Origin: Proteus myxofaciens ATCC 19692
GTDB taxonomy: Bacteria; Pseudomonadota; Gammaproteobacteria; Enterobacterales; Enterobacteriaceae
Reading direction: 5' to 3'
Assembly: GCF_001654855.1 (NCBI RefSeq)
Contig: NZ_LXEN01000038.1
Coordinates: forward strand, 1-63,545
DNA length: 63,545 bases
Of this stretch, positions 40,826 through 49,990 are shown one piece after another. Positions within the stretch are counted from its first letter, which is position 1. The number at the start of each line of letters is the position of its first letter. The notes under the pieces are model-generated. The model was not told the origin of the DNA, searched no databases, and saw nothing but the letters and a program-made list of their open reading frames with translations. The position numbers and the translations under genes were made by a program.

Positions 40826-40987
40826 ATGCAAATAATCGGATATGCATTACTCATGATAATACAGGGTTCTGCTGTACCTATAACGGAAGATATCTATACA
40901 CAATCGGAATGCAATAAACGTGCTGAATATTTAATGTCAGTGAGGGATTTAAATATTATTTGTGGTGAGGTGTGGAATGAAAGATAA
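40826..40987 (+). CDS. Small protein with signal-like N-terminus
   Basis: This 53-residue protein begins with a hydrophobic stretch (MQIIGYALLMIIQGSAVPI), then a short polar part with two cysteines. It overlaps the next gene by 11 bases. It may be secreted or membrane-bound. Confidence 0.5.
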   Translation: MQIIGYALLMIIQGSAVPITEDIYTQSECNKRAEYLMSVRDLNIICGEVWNER

Positions 40988-41147
40988 ATATTATGCTGGA
41001 TTAGAAAACTATAGAGATTGTATTGAAATTGAACCTACAATAAAGGATTGTTTTATTTTAAATACTCCATCTTGGAATATGGAGGTTACAAAACAAGACT
41101 TAATTGATATCAGAAATACTATTAATGAAATATTAGTGGATGAATAA
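40977..41147 (+). CDS. Hypothetical small protein
   Basis: This 56-residue acidic protein (KDKYYAGLENYRDCIEIEPT) is not recognised. It overlaps its neighbours and is part of the small-gene operon. Confidence 0.5.
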   Translation: MKDKYYAGLENYRDCIEIEPTIKDCFILNTPSWNMEVTKQDLIDIRNTINEILVDE

Positions 41148-41350
41148 TGAAATTTAAAGTCGGTGACAAGGTTAAATATATAAAAAATCCACATAATTAT
41201 ACTGGAGTTTTTAATGTGGGAGATAACCTAGAGATTATCAATATCGTTAATGTAGTTGGGGAAAAATCGCCTTTATATGCATGCATTAAAAACAATCCAG
41301 AAGTATATGAATGTTTTGATGCAGATGAGCTGGAGTTAATCAATGAATAA
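41147..41350 (+). CDS. Hypothetical small beta-rich protein
   Basis: This 67-residue protein has a KFKVGDKVKYIKNPHNYTG start like small SH3- or KOW-like barrels. Its function is unknown. Confidence 0.55.
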   Translation: MKFKVGDKVKYIKNPHNYTGVFNVGDNLEIINIVNVVGEKSPLYACIKNNPEVYECFDADELELINE

Positions 41351-41579
41351 ACCAGTAAGCGAATTAAATCCGAATGATGTAATTAAGATTGGTGATAGCT
41401 GGTATCGAATTAGATATTTAAGATATCTAGGATTTGAAACATCAATAGACCTGCAAAAAGAAGAAGCTTTACTTTCTTATTATCACGATAAAACGTGTTT
41501 AAGAATATCGATAAATAAAAATTTAGATATTAAATTTAAAGTAAAGGATGTGGATAATGAGAATAACAACAACAGTTAA
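41343..41579 (+). CDS. Hypothetical small protein
   Basis: This 78-residue protein is not recognised (NPNDVIKIGDSWYRIRYLRY). It overlaps the genes on both sides. Confidence 0.5.
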   Translation: MNKPVSELNPNDVIKIGDSWYRIRYLRYLGFETSIDLQKEEALLSYYHDKTCLRISINKNLDIKFKVKDVDNENNNNS

Positions 41580-41739
41580 AAATAAAGATGATGTTGAATT
41601 GATTGCATACTCACATTGGTGTTTATCTAATTTTATTGACCTTCAATATAAAGAGTGCGCTTACTCTCATAATAACATGCAAGTTTGGATAATAAGAAAG
41701 AAAAACGAAAATATATCAGTTAAAGGATATAGAGTTTAA
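41557..41739 (+). CDS. Hypothetical small protein
   Basis: This 60-residue protein is not recognised (MRITTTVKNKDDVELIAYSH). I chose the ATG at 41557 after AAAGGATG. Confidence 0.45.
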   Translation: MRITTTVKNKDDVELIAYSHWCLSNFIDLQYKECAYSHNNMQVWIIRKKNENISVKGYRV

Positions 41740-41793
41740 TAATTAATATCGGCAGTCAAATATTAAATAAATGGAAAATAGCATAGGTAAATT

Positions 41794-41988
41794 ATGGATA
41801 TTATCGACTCAGCAAGCGAAATAGAGCAATTACATATTCAAGCTTCATTATCCAATAGACCACCAGCAATTAAATCATATAACGGAATGTGTATTTGGTG
41901 TCATGAAGAACCAGTTGCACCTAATAGCGCATATTGCAGTAAAGATTGTGGTGATGACCATGAACAATATAAACGGAAGAATGGATAG
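41794..41988 (+). CDS. TraR/DksA-like zinc-finger protein
   Basis: This 64-residue protein has a short helix (ASEIEQLHIQASLSNR) and a four-cysteine finger (CIWCHEEPVAPNSAYCSKDC). This is the layout of short TraR/DksA relatives in phages, which act on RNA polymerase. It is shorter at the C-terminus than TraR. Confidence 0.6.
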   Translation: MDIIDSASEIEQLHIQASLSNRPPAIKSYNGMCIWCHEEPVAPNSAYCSKDCGDDHEQYKRKNG

Positions 41989-42027
41989 CATCGCATTACC
42001 TACGTAAATTACAAAAGGAAGAGAGGC

Positions 42028-42363
42028 ATGGATGACGACTACTTAACTTTGAAAGAGTATGCAAGGAAGCTGAAACTCTCACCATCGACCATCTACAGAA
42101 ACCCAGCTAAGTTTTTTATGTTTCGTGTAGGTGGTTCATGGCGAGCTAACAAGGAAAGCCTGAAAAAGTTTGAACAGGCGCAGCTTAATGACAATAATGT
42201 TTACCGGCTGGCTGTGGTCGGTGGCAGGAGAAATTCAAAATGCCGATCTACAAAAGAGGGAAAAAATATTGGGTCGATGTATCCTCCCCAACTGGCGAGA
42301 GAATTAGACGCTCTACTGGCACCTCAGACAAAACAAAAGCACAAGAATATCACGATAAACTAA
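42028..42363 (+). CDS. Excisionase (Xis-like)
   Basis: This 111-residue protein has an AlpA/excisionase-type helix-turn-helix (LTLKEYARKLKLSPSTIYRN, then RVGGSWRANKESLKKFEQ). It lies before int and overlaps it by 124 bases; lambda xis and int also overlap, though less. The C-terminal 40 residues lie in the overlap and may be a by-product of it. Confidence 0.75.
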   Translation: MDDDYLTLKEYARKLKLSPSTIYRNPAKFFMFRVGGSWRANKESLKKFEQAQLNDNNVYRLAVVGGRRNSKCRSTKEGKNIGSMYPPQLARELDALLAPQTKQKHKNITIN

Positions 42364-43286
42364 AGCACGACCTGTGGCAACAGGAAAGGCTAGGAAAACA
42401 AGTTGATAGAATATTTGAAGATATCATTGTGCTGGTTCTTAGGGATTCTCAAGGGCAGGCATCATATAAAATAAAACAAACATACGCTAAATATTTTATT
42501 ACTGTATTCGGAGGTAGAAAATTATCATCTATAACTAATGAAGATATTGCAAATTCTTTACCTGATTATAGCCCGATAACCAAATGTAAATTAACTAACG
42601 CAACAAAAAATAGGTACAGATCATTTATCATGAGGGCGTTCTCTTTGGCGTATAAAATGGGCTGGATTAAATCGCAAAATTTCACCCCAAGAATGAGAGA
42701 ACCAATCATAAGGGTTAGATGGCTAGAATTAGAGCAAGCTCAGGAATTAATTAACAACCTAAATCTTGAGTGGATGAAGCAATTAGTTTCACTAGCTCTT
42801 CTTACAGGGATGAGGAAAGGCGAGCTTCTTTCTCTTACGTGGAAAAATGTAGACCTAGATAGAAAACTAGCTTATGTAACAGCAGATAATGCGAAATCAA
42901 AGAAAGCCAGGCCTGTGCCATTAAATGACGAAGCGGTATCACTATTAAGGTCAATCCCAAGGTTATATGATTTGATTTTCACCAATAATGGAAATAGAAA
43001 GATAGTATATAGCAGAGAGGACTTTAGTAGAGCCATAAAGAGAACAGGATTGGCTGATTTTACATTTCATGACCTAAGGCATACATGGGCTAGCTGGCAT
43101 GTTCAAAGAGGAACTCCGCTTATGGCGCTTAAAGAAATGGGAGGTTGGGAAACCTTGGAGATGGTTAAAAAATATGCCCACCTAAGTGGTGAGCATTTAA
43201 GCAAATATAGCGAACAAGTCACAATTTTGACACAGACACAAAATGAAAGGTCAGAAAACATAAAACTAAGGTTGATAACAGCATGA
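42240..43286 (+). CDS. int: Tyrosine-family phage integrase
   Basis: This 348-residue integrase has an N-terminal arm-binding domain (YKRGKKYWVDVSSPTGERIRR), a SAM-like core-binding domain (residues about 55-150) and the catalytic set Arg192, Lys219, His277, Arg280, Trp303 and Tyr312 (HDLRHTWASWH, then VKKYAHLS). It points at the prophage end, which lies within 60 bases. Confidence 0.95.
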   Translation: MPIYKRGKKYWVDVSSPTGERIRRSTGTSDKTKAQEYHDKLKHDLWQQERLGKQVDRIFEDIIVLVLRDSQGQASYKIKQTYAKYFITVFGGRKLSSITNEDIANSLPDYSPITKCKLTNATKNRYRSFIMRAFSLAYKMGWIKSQNFTPRMREPIIRVRWLELEQAQELINNLNLEWMKQLVSLALLTGMRKGELLSLTWKNVDLDRKLAYVTADNAKSKKARPVPLNDEAVSLLRSIPRLYDLIFTNNGNRKIVYSREDFSRAIKRTGLADFTFHDLRHTWASWHVQRGTPLMALKEMGGWETLEMVKKYAHLSGEHLSKYSEQVTILTQTQNERSENIKLRLITA

Positions 43287-43313
43287 TAATAAAGGTTTAA
43301 TTTTCACGATTAA

Positions 43314-43348
43314 TTCTTATCATCTGATTCTTACCTTGATTATGAATC
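43314..43348. other. Right attachment site (attR/attL), approximate
   Basis: Phage sequence changes to the reading frame of an ABC transporter between the int stop and about 43340. GATTC (43326-43330) and GAATC (43344-43348) form a small inverted pair 13 bases apart, a possible integrase core site. The exact core cannot be set without the other prophage end. Confidence 0.5.
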
Positions 43349-43550
43349 TGAGGCTCATATTCTAACGAATTTATCCGCGATATGTAAAAACAGAACGGTT
43401 ATTAGTATTGCACATCGCCTTAATACATTAGTTCATTCAGATTATATTTATGTTATTGATAAAGGCCGTGTAATCGAGACAGGCTCTCATCAAGAATTGC
43501 TGAATACACCTTCACTTTATCGTAAATTATGGGAACAACAAACCCAATAA
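43314..43550 (+). pseudogene. 3' remnant of an ABC exporter ATPase gene
   Basis: The frame from 43314 to the TAA at 43550 encodes the last part of an ABC ATPase: the end of the D-loop (LDYESEAHI), the H-loop (TVISIAHRLNTL), then VIDKGRVIETGSHQELL. This resembles HlyB-type exporters with a terminal YRKLW part. Walker A, signature and Walker B are absent, replaced by phage DNA. The 5' part should lie beyond the other end of the prophage. Confidence 0.82.
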
Positions 43551-43552
43551 TA

Positions 43553-43591
43553 AAATAAATTAGGCTCGAAATATTCGAGCCTAATTTATTT
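43553..43591. terminator. Bidirectional terminator between the ABC remnant and serA
   Basis: A perfect 18-base inverted repeat with a three-base loop has AAATAAATTAGG on the outer left and TTTATTT on the right. It serves the plus-strand ABC gene and the minus-strand serA. Confidence 0.88.
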
Positions 43592-43612
43592 ATATAGACC
43601 GTAAATTAATCA

Positions 43613-44863
43613 TTAATACAGCATACGAGCGCGAATTGTTCCTGGTAATGCTTTAATTTTTTGCAAGACAATTTCGGCTTGTTGTGGGCTTTTCGCCATA
43701 ATATCGATGACAACATAACCGACATTACCCGCTGTACGTAAATATTGAGCAGCAACATTAATGTCTTCTTCTGTAAATACGTTATTAATGCTATTCATAA
43801 CACCAGGACGATTCTCATGAATATGTAATAAACGATTTACATCGTCTCCATGACTTGGCAATGAAACTTCAGGAAAGTTCACTGCTGATAATGTAGAACC
43901 ATTATCAGAATATTTTGATAATTTACCTGCAACTTCATAACCAATATTTTCTTGGGCTTCTTGAGTAGAACCGCCAATATGTGGCGTCAAAATAACATTA
44001 TCAAAAGGAATGAGCTCAGAAATAAACGGATCATTAGGATCATTATTTGCACCAGGCTCTGATGGAAAAACATCAACCGCAGCACCTGATAAATGTTTTG
44101 ATTCTAATGCTTTTGCGAGTGCTGGAATATCAACAACAGTACCACGAGATGCATTAACCAAAATAGCACCTGGTTTCATGCGTTCAATTTCATTAGGGCC
44201 CATCATATTTTTTGTTGATGGTGTTTCAGGTACATGTAAGCTAACAATATCGCACATGTTTAAAAGCTCTGAAAGATGACGAACTTGTGTTGCATTTCCT
44301 AAAGGGAGCTTGTTCTCAATATCATAGAAATAAACATCTAAACCGACATTTTCAGCCAAAATACCTAACTGAGTACCGATATGACCATAACCGATAATAC
44401 CCAGTTTTTTACCTCTTGCTTCAAAACAACCTTTGGCTTGTTTATCCCAAACACCTCTGTGTGCTTTTGCATTTGCCTCAGGAATACGACGTAGTAGAAG
44501 AAGCAATTCCCCTAATACCATTTCAGCTACGGAACGAGTATTTGAAAATGGCGCATTAAAGACAGGGATACCACGGCGAGAAGCAGCATCTAAATCAACC
44601 TGATTTGTACCAATACAAAAGCAACCTACAGCAACTAATTTTTCAGCAGCTGCAAAAACATCTTCTGTTAAATGAGTTCTGGAACGAAGCCCTACAAAAC
44701 GCGCATCACGAATGGCTTCTTTTAATTCTTCTGTCGATAATGCACCTTTATGATATTCAATATTTGTATAACCAGCGGCTTTAAGACTATCGACTGCACT
44801 TTGATGCACACCTTCTAATAGTAGAAATTTTATTTTTTCTTTTTCCAAAGATACCTTGACCAT
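43613..44863 (-). CDS. serA: D-3-phosphoglycerate dehydrogenase
   Basis: This 416-residue enzyme makes the first step of serine synthesis, oxidising 3-phosphoglycerate. The NAD site is GIIGYGHIG (about residue 155), catalytic residues are in NASRGTVVD and TPHIGGSTQEA, and the C-terminal ACT domain (HIHENRPGVMNSIN) binds serine for feedback control. It is a few residues longer than in E. coli (410). Confidence 0.97.
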   Translation of the reverse strand: MVKVSLEKEKIKFLLLEGVHQSAVDSLKAAGYTNIEYHKGALSTEELKEAIRDARFVGLRSRTHLTEDVFAAAEKLVAVGCFCIGTNQVDLDAASRRGIPVFNAPFSNTRSVAEMVLGELLLLLRRIPEANAKAHRGVWDKQAKGCFEARGKKLGIIGYGHIGTQLGILAENVGLDVYFYDIENKLPLGNATQVRHLSELLNMCDIVSLHVPETPSTKNMMGPNEIERMKPGAILVNASRGTVVDIPALAKALESKHLSGAAVDVFPSEPGANNDPNDPFISELIPFDNVILTPHIGGSTQEAQENIGYEVAGKLSKYSDNGSTLSAVNFPEVSLPSHGDDVNRLLHIHENRPGVMNSINNVFTEEDINVAAQYLRTAGNVGYVVIDIMAKSPQQAEIVLQKIKALPGTIRARMLY

Positions 44864-45095
44864 TTACCCTGCCCTATCATTGTTACATGTATAAAAAATT
44901 CATCCTATTCCATCAACATAACAAAAATAGAGTTTGTAGCAATACAACCGATTGCAATAACCGCAGAATAAGCAATAAATAAAGTGATTTTCTACCGAGT
45001 AAAATGATTTTGACGAGGAAAATAGCAGGATATTAGTCAGAGATAATTCTTTCGTGTGATATATATCACTGAATTTGCAGTTTCTAAAATAATTT

Positions 45096-45121
45096 TAAAA
45101 TAGGTAGTTTTAACTACCTAT
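45096..45121 (-). terminator. Terminator after rpiA
   Basis: ATAGGTAGTT and AACTACCTAT (45100-45121) form a 10-base hairpin, followed on the minus strand by TTTTAAAATT. It lies ten bases after the rpiA stop. The rest of the serA-rpiA gap holds no gene. Confidence 0.65.
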
Positions 45122-45131
45122 CTATTATTCT

Positions 45132-45788
45132 TTATTTTATAGTTTTTACACCATTATCTGTGCCCATTAGTACAATATCTGCACCACGGTTAGCAAATAA
45201 ACCTACTGTAACGACACCTGGGATGCCATTTATTTTGTTTTCAAGTGCAATAGGATCAAGAATATTCAGGTTATAAATATCTAAAATAACATTACCATTA
45301 TCGGTAACTACATTTTCACGATATTCAGGTAATCCACCTAATTTCACTAATTCACGAGCAACATAAGAGCGAGCCATTGGTATAACTTCGATAGGTAAAG
45401 GGAATTTACCTAAAATATCGACTTGCTTAGACCCATCAACGATACAAATAAAGGTTTTTGCCACACCCGCAATAATTTTCTCGCGAGTTAGTGCTGCACC
45501 TCCGCCTTTGATCATTTGCATCTGATGGTTAATTTCATCAGCACCATCAACATAAATATCTAATGTATCGACTTCATTACAATCAAAAACAGGAATACCA
45601 TAACTTTTTAATTTTGCAGTTGATGCTTCTGAGCTTGAAACAGCACCTTCAATTTTCCCTTTCATTGTTGCTAAAGCATCAATAAAATGAGATGCGGTAG
45701 AGCCTGTTCCTACACCAACAATTGTGTCTGGCTTGACATATTCGAGGGCGGCCCAACCTACTGCTTTTTTTAATTCATCCTGAGTCAT
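45132..45788 (-). CDS. rpiA: Ribose-5-phosphate isomerase A
   Basis: This 218-residue enzyme interconverts ribose-5-phosphate and ribulose-5-phosphate in the pentose phosphate pathway. Motifs are [21 protein letters not shown] and [12 protein letters not shown]. The position next to serA and argP is as in E. coli. Confidence 0.97.
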   Translation of the reverse strand: MTQDELKKAVGWAALEYVKPDTIVGVGTGSTASHFIDALATMKGKIEGAVSSSEASTAKLKSYGIPVFDCNEVDTLDIYVDGADEINHQMQMIKGGGAALTREKIIAGVAKTFICIVDGSKQVDILGKFPLPIEVIPMARSYVARELVKLGGLPEYRENVVTDNGNVILDIYNLNILDPIALENKINGIPGVVTVGLFANRGADIVLMGTDNGVKTIK

Positions 45789-45948
45789 TTAAAAAAACCT
45801 TAATTATCACATTAGTGGAATAAGAATAGCATATTGCTTTTAAAACTAGCAGGAGGCATATCAAAAACTGAGAAGCAACATTTTAACTCATAACAGCAAA
45901 AATTATGGCATAGTAGATAGAAGAATATAAAATCACAGAGAGTCTTTA

Positions 45949-46851
45949 ATGAAACGTCCTGATTATCGAGCATTACAAGCCCTTGATGCCGTTATACGTG
46001 AGCGAGGCTTTGAAAGAGCGGCGCAAAAGCTATGTATTACGCAATCTGCCGTTTCTCAACGAATCAAACAATTAGAAAATTTGTTTGGACAACCTTTATT
46101 AGTACGCACAGTACCACCTCAGCCTACAGAGCAAGGCCAAAAATTACTTGCACTATTACATCAAGTTGAATTACTAGAAGAACAATGGTTAGGTGATGAA
46201 AATAGCGGTTCTACACCGTTATTACTCTCTCTTGCTGTTAATGCTGATAGTTTGGCAACGTGGTTACTTCCTGCATTACACCCTGTTTTAACACAATTAC
46301 CTATTCGCCTTAATATCCAAGTAGAAGATGAAACACGTACACAAGAACGCTTAAGGCGTGGTGAAGTGGTCGGTGCTATTAGTATTCATCCTCAAGCATT
46401 GCCAAGTTGTCTAGTTGATAAGTTAGGTGCGTTAGATTATCTCTTTGTGGCATCGCCTGATTTTGCTGAACGTTATTTTACCAATGGCGTCACAAAATCC
46501 TCACTACTAAAAGCGCCTGCGGTGGCCTTTGACCATCTTGATGATATGCATCAAGCCTTTTTACAACAAAATTTTGGCCTATCACCAGGTAGCGTACCTT
46601 GTCATATTGTTAATTCATCTGAAGCCTTTGTTCAATTAGCTAAGCAAGGCTCAACCTGTTGTATGATCCCTCATCTACAAATTGCAGACGAACTAGAAAA
46701 TGGTGAATTAATTGATTTAACTCCTGGGCTTTATCAACGCCGTATGCTGTATTGGCATCGTTTTGCGCCTGAAAGCAGAACAATGAGGAAAGTTACCGAT
46801 GCACTGATTGATTTTGGTCGAAAAGTGTTAAAACAAAATGAAGGTGAGTGA
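45949..46851 (+). CDS. argP: LysR-type regulator ArgP
   Basis: This 300-residue regulator has an N-terminal helix-turn-helix ([25 protein letters not shown]) and an effector domain. In E. coli ArgP activates argO in response to arginine and lysine; argO lies two genes away here. It diverges from rpiA. Confidence 0.95.
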   Translation: MKRPDYRALQALDAVIRERGFERAAQKLCITQSAVSQRIKQLENLFGQPLLVRTVPPQPTEQGQKLLALLHQVELLEEQWLGDENSGSTPLLLSLAVNADSLATWLLPALHPVLTQLPIRLNIQVEDETRTQERLRRGEVVGAISIHPQALPSCLVDKLGALDYLFVASPDFAERYFTNGVTKSSLLKAPAVAFDHLDDMHQAFLQQNFGLSPGSVPCHIVNSSEAFVQLAKQGSTCCMIPHLQIADELENGELIDLTPGLYQRRMLYWHRFAPESRTMRKVTDALIDFGRKVLKQNEGE

Positions 46852-46875
46852 ATAAACCCGAGTTATTATCCACAA

Positions 46876-46904
46876 AAAAGGCTCCGTAATGAGAGCCTTT
46901 TTAT
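46876..46904. terminator. Terminator shared by argP and yggE
   Basis: AAGGCTC, an eight-base loop and GAGCCTT are flanked by A-rich and T-rich runs. The two genes converge here. Confidence 0.82.
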
Positions 46905-46922
46905 TAGTAATAAGAATCGATT

Positions 46923-47651
46923 TTATTTTGCGCGTTTTAATTCAAAAACCACGTCAACATTATCTTTAAATTCAATACTTTGTTGCTCATAAGTTTCTTG
47001 CACGGCGACATCAGCTGGCGCTGCCATGAAATTCGCTTTCATTCTAGCTATTGGATAAGGCGTTGCATCAGGAGCACGATAGCTAATGCTATAAACTGCA
47101 CCTAAATCAGAGCCAAAACCTTTAGCCACAGAGCTTGCTTGAGTAATTGCATTTTTAATCGCTTCTTCTCGCGCTTTCGCTTTATATTGCTCTGGGTTGT
47201 TTACGCCAAATTCAACATTAGTGATTTCATTTAAACCTGCTGAAAGTGCACCATCAAGCAGTGTATTTAGTTTATCTAGATTCTTAATTTTGACATCAAC
47301 CGTACGCGTTGCACTATAACCTTTAATAACTGAACGCTCTGATTTTTTGTCATATTCATAGTTAGGTTGAGTACGAATATTCGCAGCATTAATATCGGCT
47401 TTCTCTACTCCATTTTCTTTTAAGAAATCAAAGTATTTTGCGACGCGTTCGTCAACTTGTTTTTTTGCACCAGCGGCATCCTTAGCCGTTTCACTCACCT
47501 GAATATTGATGGTTGCCATATCAGGTACTGCTTTTATTGTTGAATTACCTGATGTGGTAATATGTGCCCCTTCTGGTTCAGAAGCGGCTAAGGCAATTGA
47601 GGGTAACCCAAGTGCGAGTACAGATGCTAATGCTATCGTTTTTAATTTCAC
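46923..47651 (-). CDS. yggE: Periplasmic SIMPL-domain protein YggE
   Basis: This 242-residue protein has a signal peptide (MKLKTIALASVLALGLPSIALA) and the SIMPL (DUF541) domain, including the conserved GYSATRTVDVKI. In E. coli it lowers oxidative stress. The order yggE, argO, mscS is as in E. coli. Confidence 0.93.
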   Translation of the reverse strand: MKLKTIALASVLALGLPSIALAASEPEGAHITTSGNSTIKAVPDMATINIQVSETAKDAAGAKKQVDERVAKYFDFLKENGVEKADINAANIRTQPNYEYDKKSERSVIKGYSATRTVDVKIKNLDKLNTLLDGALSAGLNEITNVEFGVNNPEQYKAKAREEAIKNAITQASSVAKGFGSDLGAVYSISYRAPDATPYPIARMKANFMAAPADVAVQETYEQQSIEFKDNVDVVFELKRAK

Positions 47652-47732
47652 AAAAACCCCCTAACAAAATAATGATGAAAACCATTTAATTTATCGCTAG
47701 AAAGAACATTAGCATATATCTTGTAAAGATCT

Positions 47733-48362
47733 TTAAGAGTGAAAAAGTATTTTCCATCCTTGAGATGCTAATTGTACTGCAATAAACCACATAACACCGC
47801 CAACAAATAAATTAATAATACGTTGCGAGCGTGGCCTACTTAATATCGGTGAAAACCAAGCAGCAAGAAGCGCTAATATAAAAAACCAACTCATTGAGGC
47901 AAAAATAGCACCCAAAGTAAACCAAGGGCGTAAGTGTGATGTTAATTGTCCACCGATACTGCCAAGTACCACAAAGGTGTCAAGATAGACATGAGGATTA
48001 AGCCAAGTTACCGCAAATAGTGTTACAACAACACGCCAGCGACTGCGTACTTGGGTTTCAATCTCAGATAGAACAATCTCTTTTGCAAAAGCCCCCTTAA
48101 AAGCTTGCCAGCCATACCATAAGAGAAAAGCAACGCCACTCCATGTAATGATGAGTAATAGCGTTTCTGATTGACTCAACAGTGCACTACCACCAAAAAC
48201 ACCACCTGCAATTAAAATAACATCACTTAATGCGCATAAAAATGCACTCATCAAATGATATTGCCGTTTACTGCCTTGTTGTAAAACAAAGGCATTTTGA
48301 GGGCCTAAAGGTAATATCATCGCAGCGCTGAGTAAAAAGCCCTGAAAAAATGTCGAAAACAT
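47733..48362 (-). CDS. argO: Arginine exporter ArgO
   Basis: This 209-residue LysE-family membrane protein has six predicted membrane segments and the motifs [17 protein letters not shown] and [18 protein letters not shown] chose the ATG at 48362 by comparison with E. coli ArgO, where GAAGGTG lies upstream; an ATG at 48377 is in frame. It exports arginine and is activated by ArgP. Confidence 0.95.
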   Translation of the reverse strand: MFSTFFQGFLLSAAMILPLGPQNAFVLQQGSKRQYHLMSAFLCALSDVILIAGGVFGGSALLSQSETLLLIITWSGVAFLLWYGWQAFKGAFAKEIVLSEIETQVRSRWRVVVTLFAVTWLNPHVYLDTFVVLGSIGGQLTSHLRPWFTLGAIFASMSWFFILALLAAWFSPILSRPRSQRIINLFVGGVMWFIAVQLASQGWKILFHS

Positions 48363-48481
48363 GCAAAACACCTTCATAATTATTCATAAATATGGAATGA
48401 ATAATAAGTGTTTTTTGCCATTAGATAAAATGAATGATTCTTATTGTTAATAAGGAAGGCTAATAATAGAAATTATAGCGA

Positions 48482-48508
48482 TAAAAAAGCCACGTTATTT
48501 ACGTGGCT
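48482..48508 (-). terminator. Terminator after mscS
   Basis: AGCCACGT, a five-base loop and ACGTGGCT are followed on the minus strand by TTTTTTAT. Confidence 0.85.
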
Positions 48509-48535
48509 ATATTATTTTTAGCTTATTTGATGTGC

Positions 48536-49396
48536 TTATTCAGCTTTTGCTGTCGCGTTTGGCGCTTGATGCATATAAACATCCATTTGTGGGAATGGAA
48601 TACCAATGTTATGTGCATCTAATGTGCGTTTAAAATCTTCCATTAAATCCCAATAAACGGGAAGTGCATCACCGTTAGTCGTCCATACACGAACAACAAA
48701 GTTCAGTGATGAAGGTGCCATTTCATTTAATCGAATAGTCACACCTTTTTCATGCTGAATACGTTTGTCTTTTGCAATAACATCACCAAGTACTTGTTTA
48801 ACTTGATCAATATCTGCATCGTAAGCAACACCAACAATAATTTGTGTACGACGATTAGGTTCACGGCTTAAGTTAATAACATCACTACTGATGATTTTGC
48901 TATTTGGAATAACAATAATGCGATCATCTGCTGAACGTAATGTGGTTGAGAAAATTTGTACATCTTTAACTGTACCTTCTACTGAACCAATCATTACATA
49001 CTCTTCAGCGCGAATAGGGCGGAAGATAACAATAAGGACACCCGCCGCAAAGTTAGACAGAGAACCTTGTAATGCTAAACCAACCGCTAAACCGGCAGCA
49101 CCTAATACCGCAATGACTGACGCGGTTTGAACACCGAGTCGTCCTAAAACGGCAATTAGCGTGAAAGCAACAACCGCATAACGAGCTAAAACGGATAAGA
49201 AAGAAACAACCGTTTCATCAATATGACGTAACGTTAATACTCTTGAAACCCCTTTAGAAACTAACTTTGCAACAAAAAGTCCCACAAAAAGGATCAAAAA
49301 GGCGGCAACGATATTCACCGCATATTGAATAAAAAGATCTTGATTACTGACGAACCAGCCTGTTGCTTCGTCTAAACTAGCGGGTAATTCATTCAT
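48536..49396 (-). CDS. mscS: Small-conductance mechanosensitive channel
   Basis: This 286-residue channel has three membrane helices and the glycine/alanine pore helix ([21 protein letters not shown], about residues 95-115), then the beta domain ([23 protein letters not shown]). It opens on hypo-osmotic shock. Confidence 0.97.
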   Translation of the reverse strand: MNELPASLDEATGWFVSNQDLFIQYAVNIVAAFLILFVGLFVAKLVSKGVSRVLTLRHIDETVVSFLSVLARYAVVAFTLIAVLGRLGVQTASVIAVLGAAGLAVGLALQGSLSNFAAGVLIVIFRPIRAEEYVMIGSVEGTVKDVQIFSTTLRSADDRIIVIPNSKIISSDVINLSREPNRRTQIIVGVAYDADIDQVKQVLGDVIAKDKRIQHEKGVTIRLNEMAPSSLNFVVRVWTTNGDALPVYWDLMEDFKRTLDAHNIGIPFPQMDVYMHQAPNATAKAE

Positions 49397-49495
49397 TAGA
49401 CCACCTTTTAAGCTTTAAAACATAATGATAAGAATAGCAATTCAATAATATTGTGGCATATACATTTTAAAAATATATAGGATTTGTTAATTTCT

Positions 49496-49858
49496 TTAAT
49501 TTTCCAGAATAAATAACCGATATTTTTGTAGCATAGTAGCAAAATCATCTAGACCACAAAAAGAGATACTTTCGTTATCATAATAACTCATCCCTTCTTC
49601 AAGCCCTTCCGTTTCAAAATGAAGCGTATTAGCTCTGATCATTATCTCTTCATCATCAATTGATAAGCTGTATTCTTTACCAATTAATTGCCATTGGCGT
49701 TCACTCCCTTTTATCGCGTCCATTTCTTCTAAAATTTGATCAATAAGACTGATATCACCCTGCACTTCATCATTTAGCCAATAACCTATTGCTTCATGAT
49801 CCATTGAAAAACGAGCTAATATACCGCCAGTCAAATCTCGTTTGAATTCATAATCCAT
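49496..49858 (-). CDS. yacL: UPF0231 protein YacL
   Basis: This 120-residue conserved protein starts MDYEFKRDLTGGILARFSMDHEA, as E. coli YacL does. Its function is unknown. It follows acnB as in E. coli. Confidence 0.93.
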   Translation of the reverse strand: MDYEFKRDLTGGILARFSMDHEAIGYWLNDEVQGDISLIDQILEEMDAIKGSERQWQLIGKEYSLSIDDEEIMIRANTLHFETEGLEEGMSYYDNESISFCGLDDFATMLQKYRLFILEN

Positions 49859-49925
49859 GGTATATGCCTTTTATTTGCTTTGCTTTAATGAACAGTTATC
49901 TTTCCATATTATGACAAAAATAACA

Positions 49926-49955
49926 AAAAACGGGAGGCTTTTGCCTCCCGTTTGT
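49926..49955 (-). terminator. Terminator after acnB
   Basis: AAACGGGAGGC, a four-base loop and GCCTCCCGTTT form an 11-base stem followed on the minus strand by more T. It separates acnB from yacL. Confidence 0.88.
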
Positions 49956-49990
49956 TTATATTAACGGCAATACGCGTTAAAGATTAATCA

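Noticed and set aside
1-43600. Insertion sequences or transposases
   Set aside because: No transposase-like protein or terminal inverted repeats with target duplication were found in the window.
43287-43612. tRNA as the integration site
   Set aside because: No cloverleaf-like sequence is present at the integrase end; the flanking sequence codes for an ABC ATPase end.
48891-49130. Plus-strand frame inside mscS
   Set aside because: It is an antisense shadow of a conserved channel gene, without a ribosome binding site. The same holds for the plus-strand frames inside aceF, acnB, aceE and the tape measure gene.
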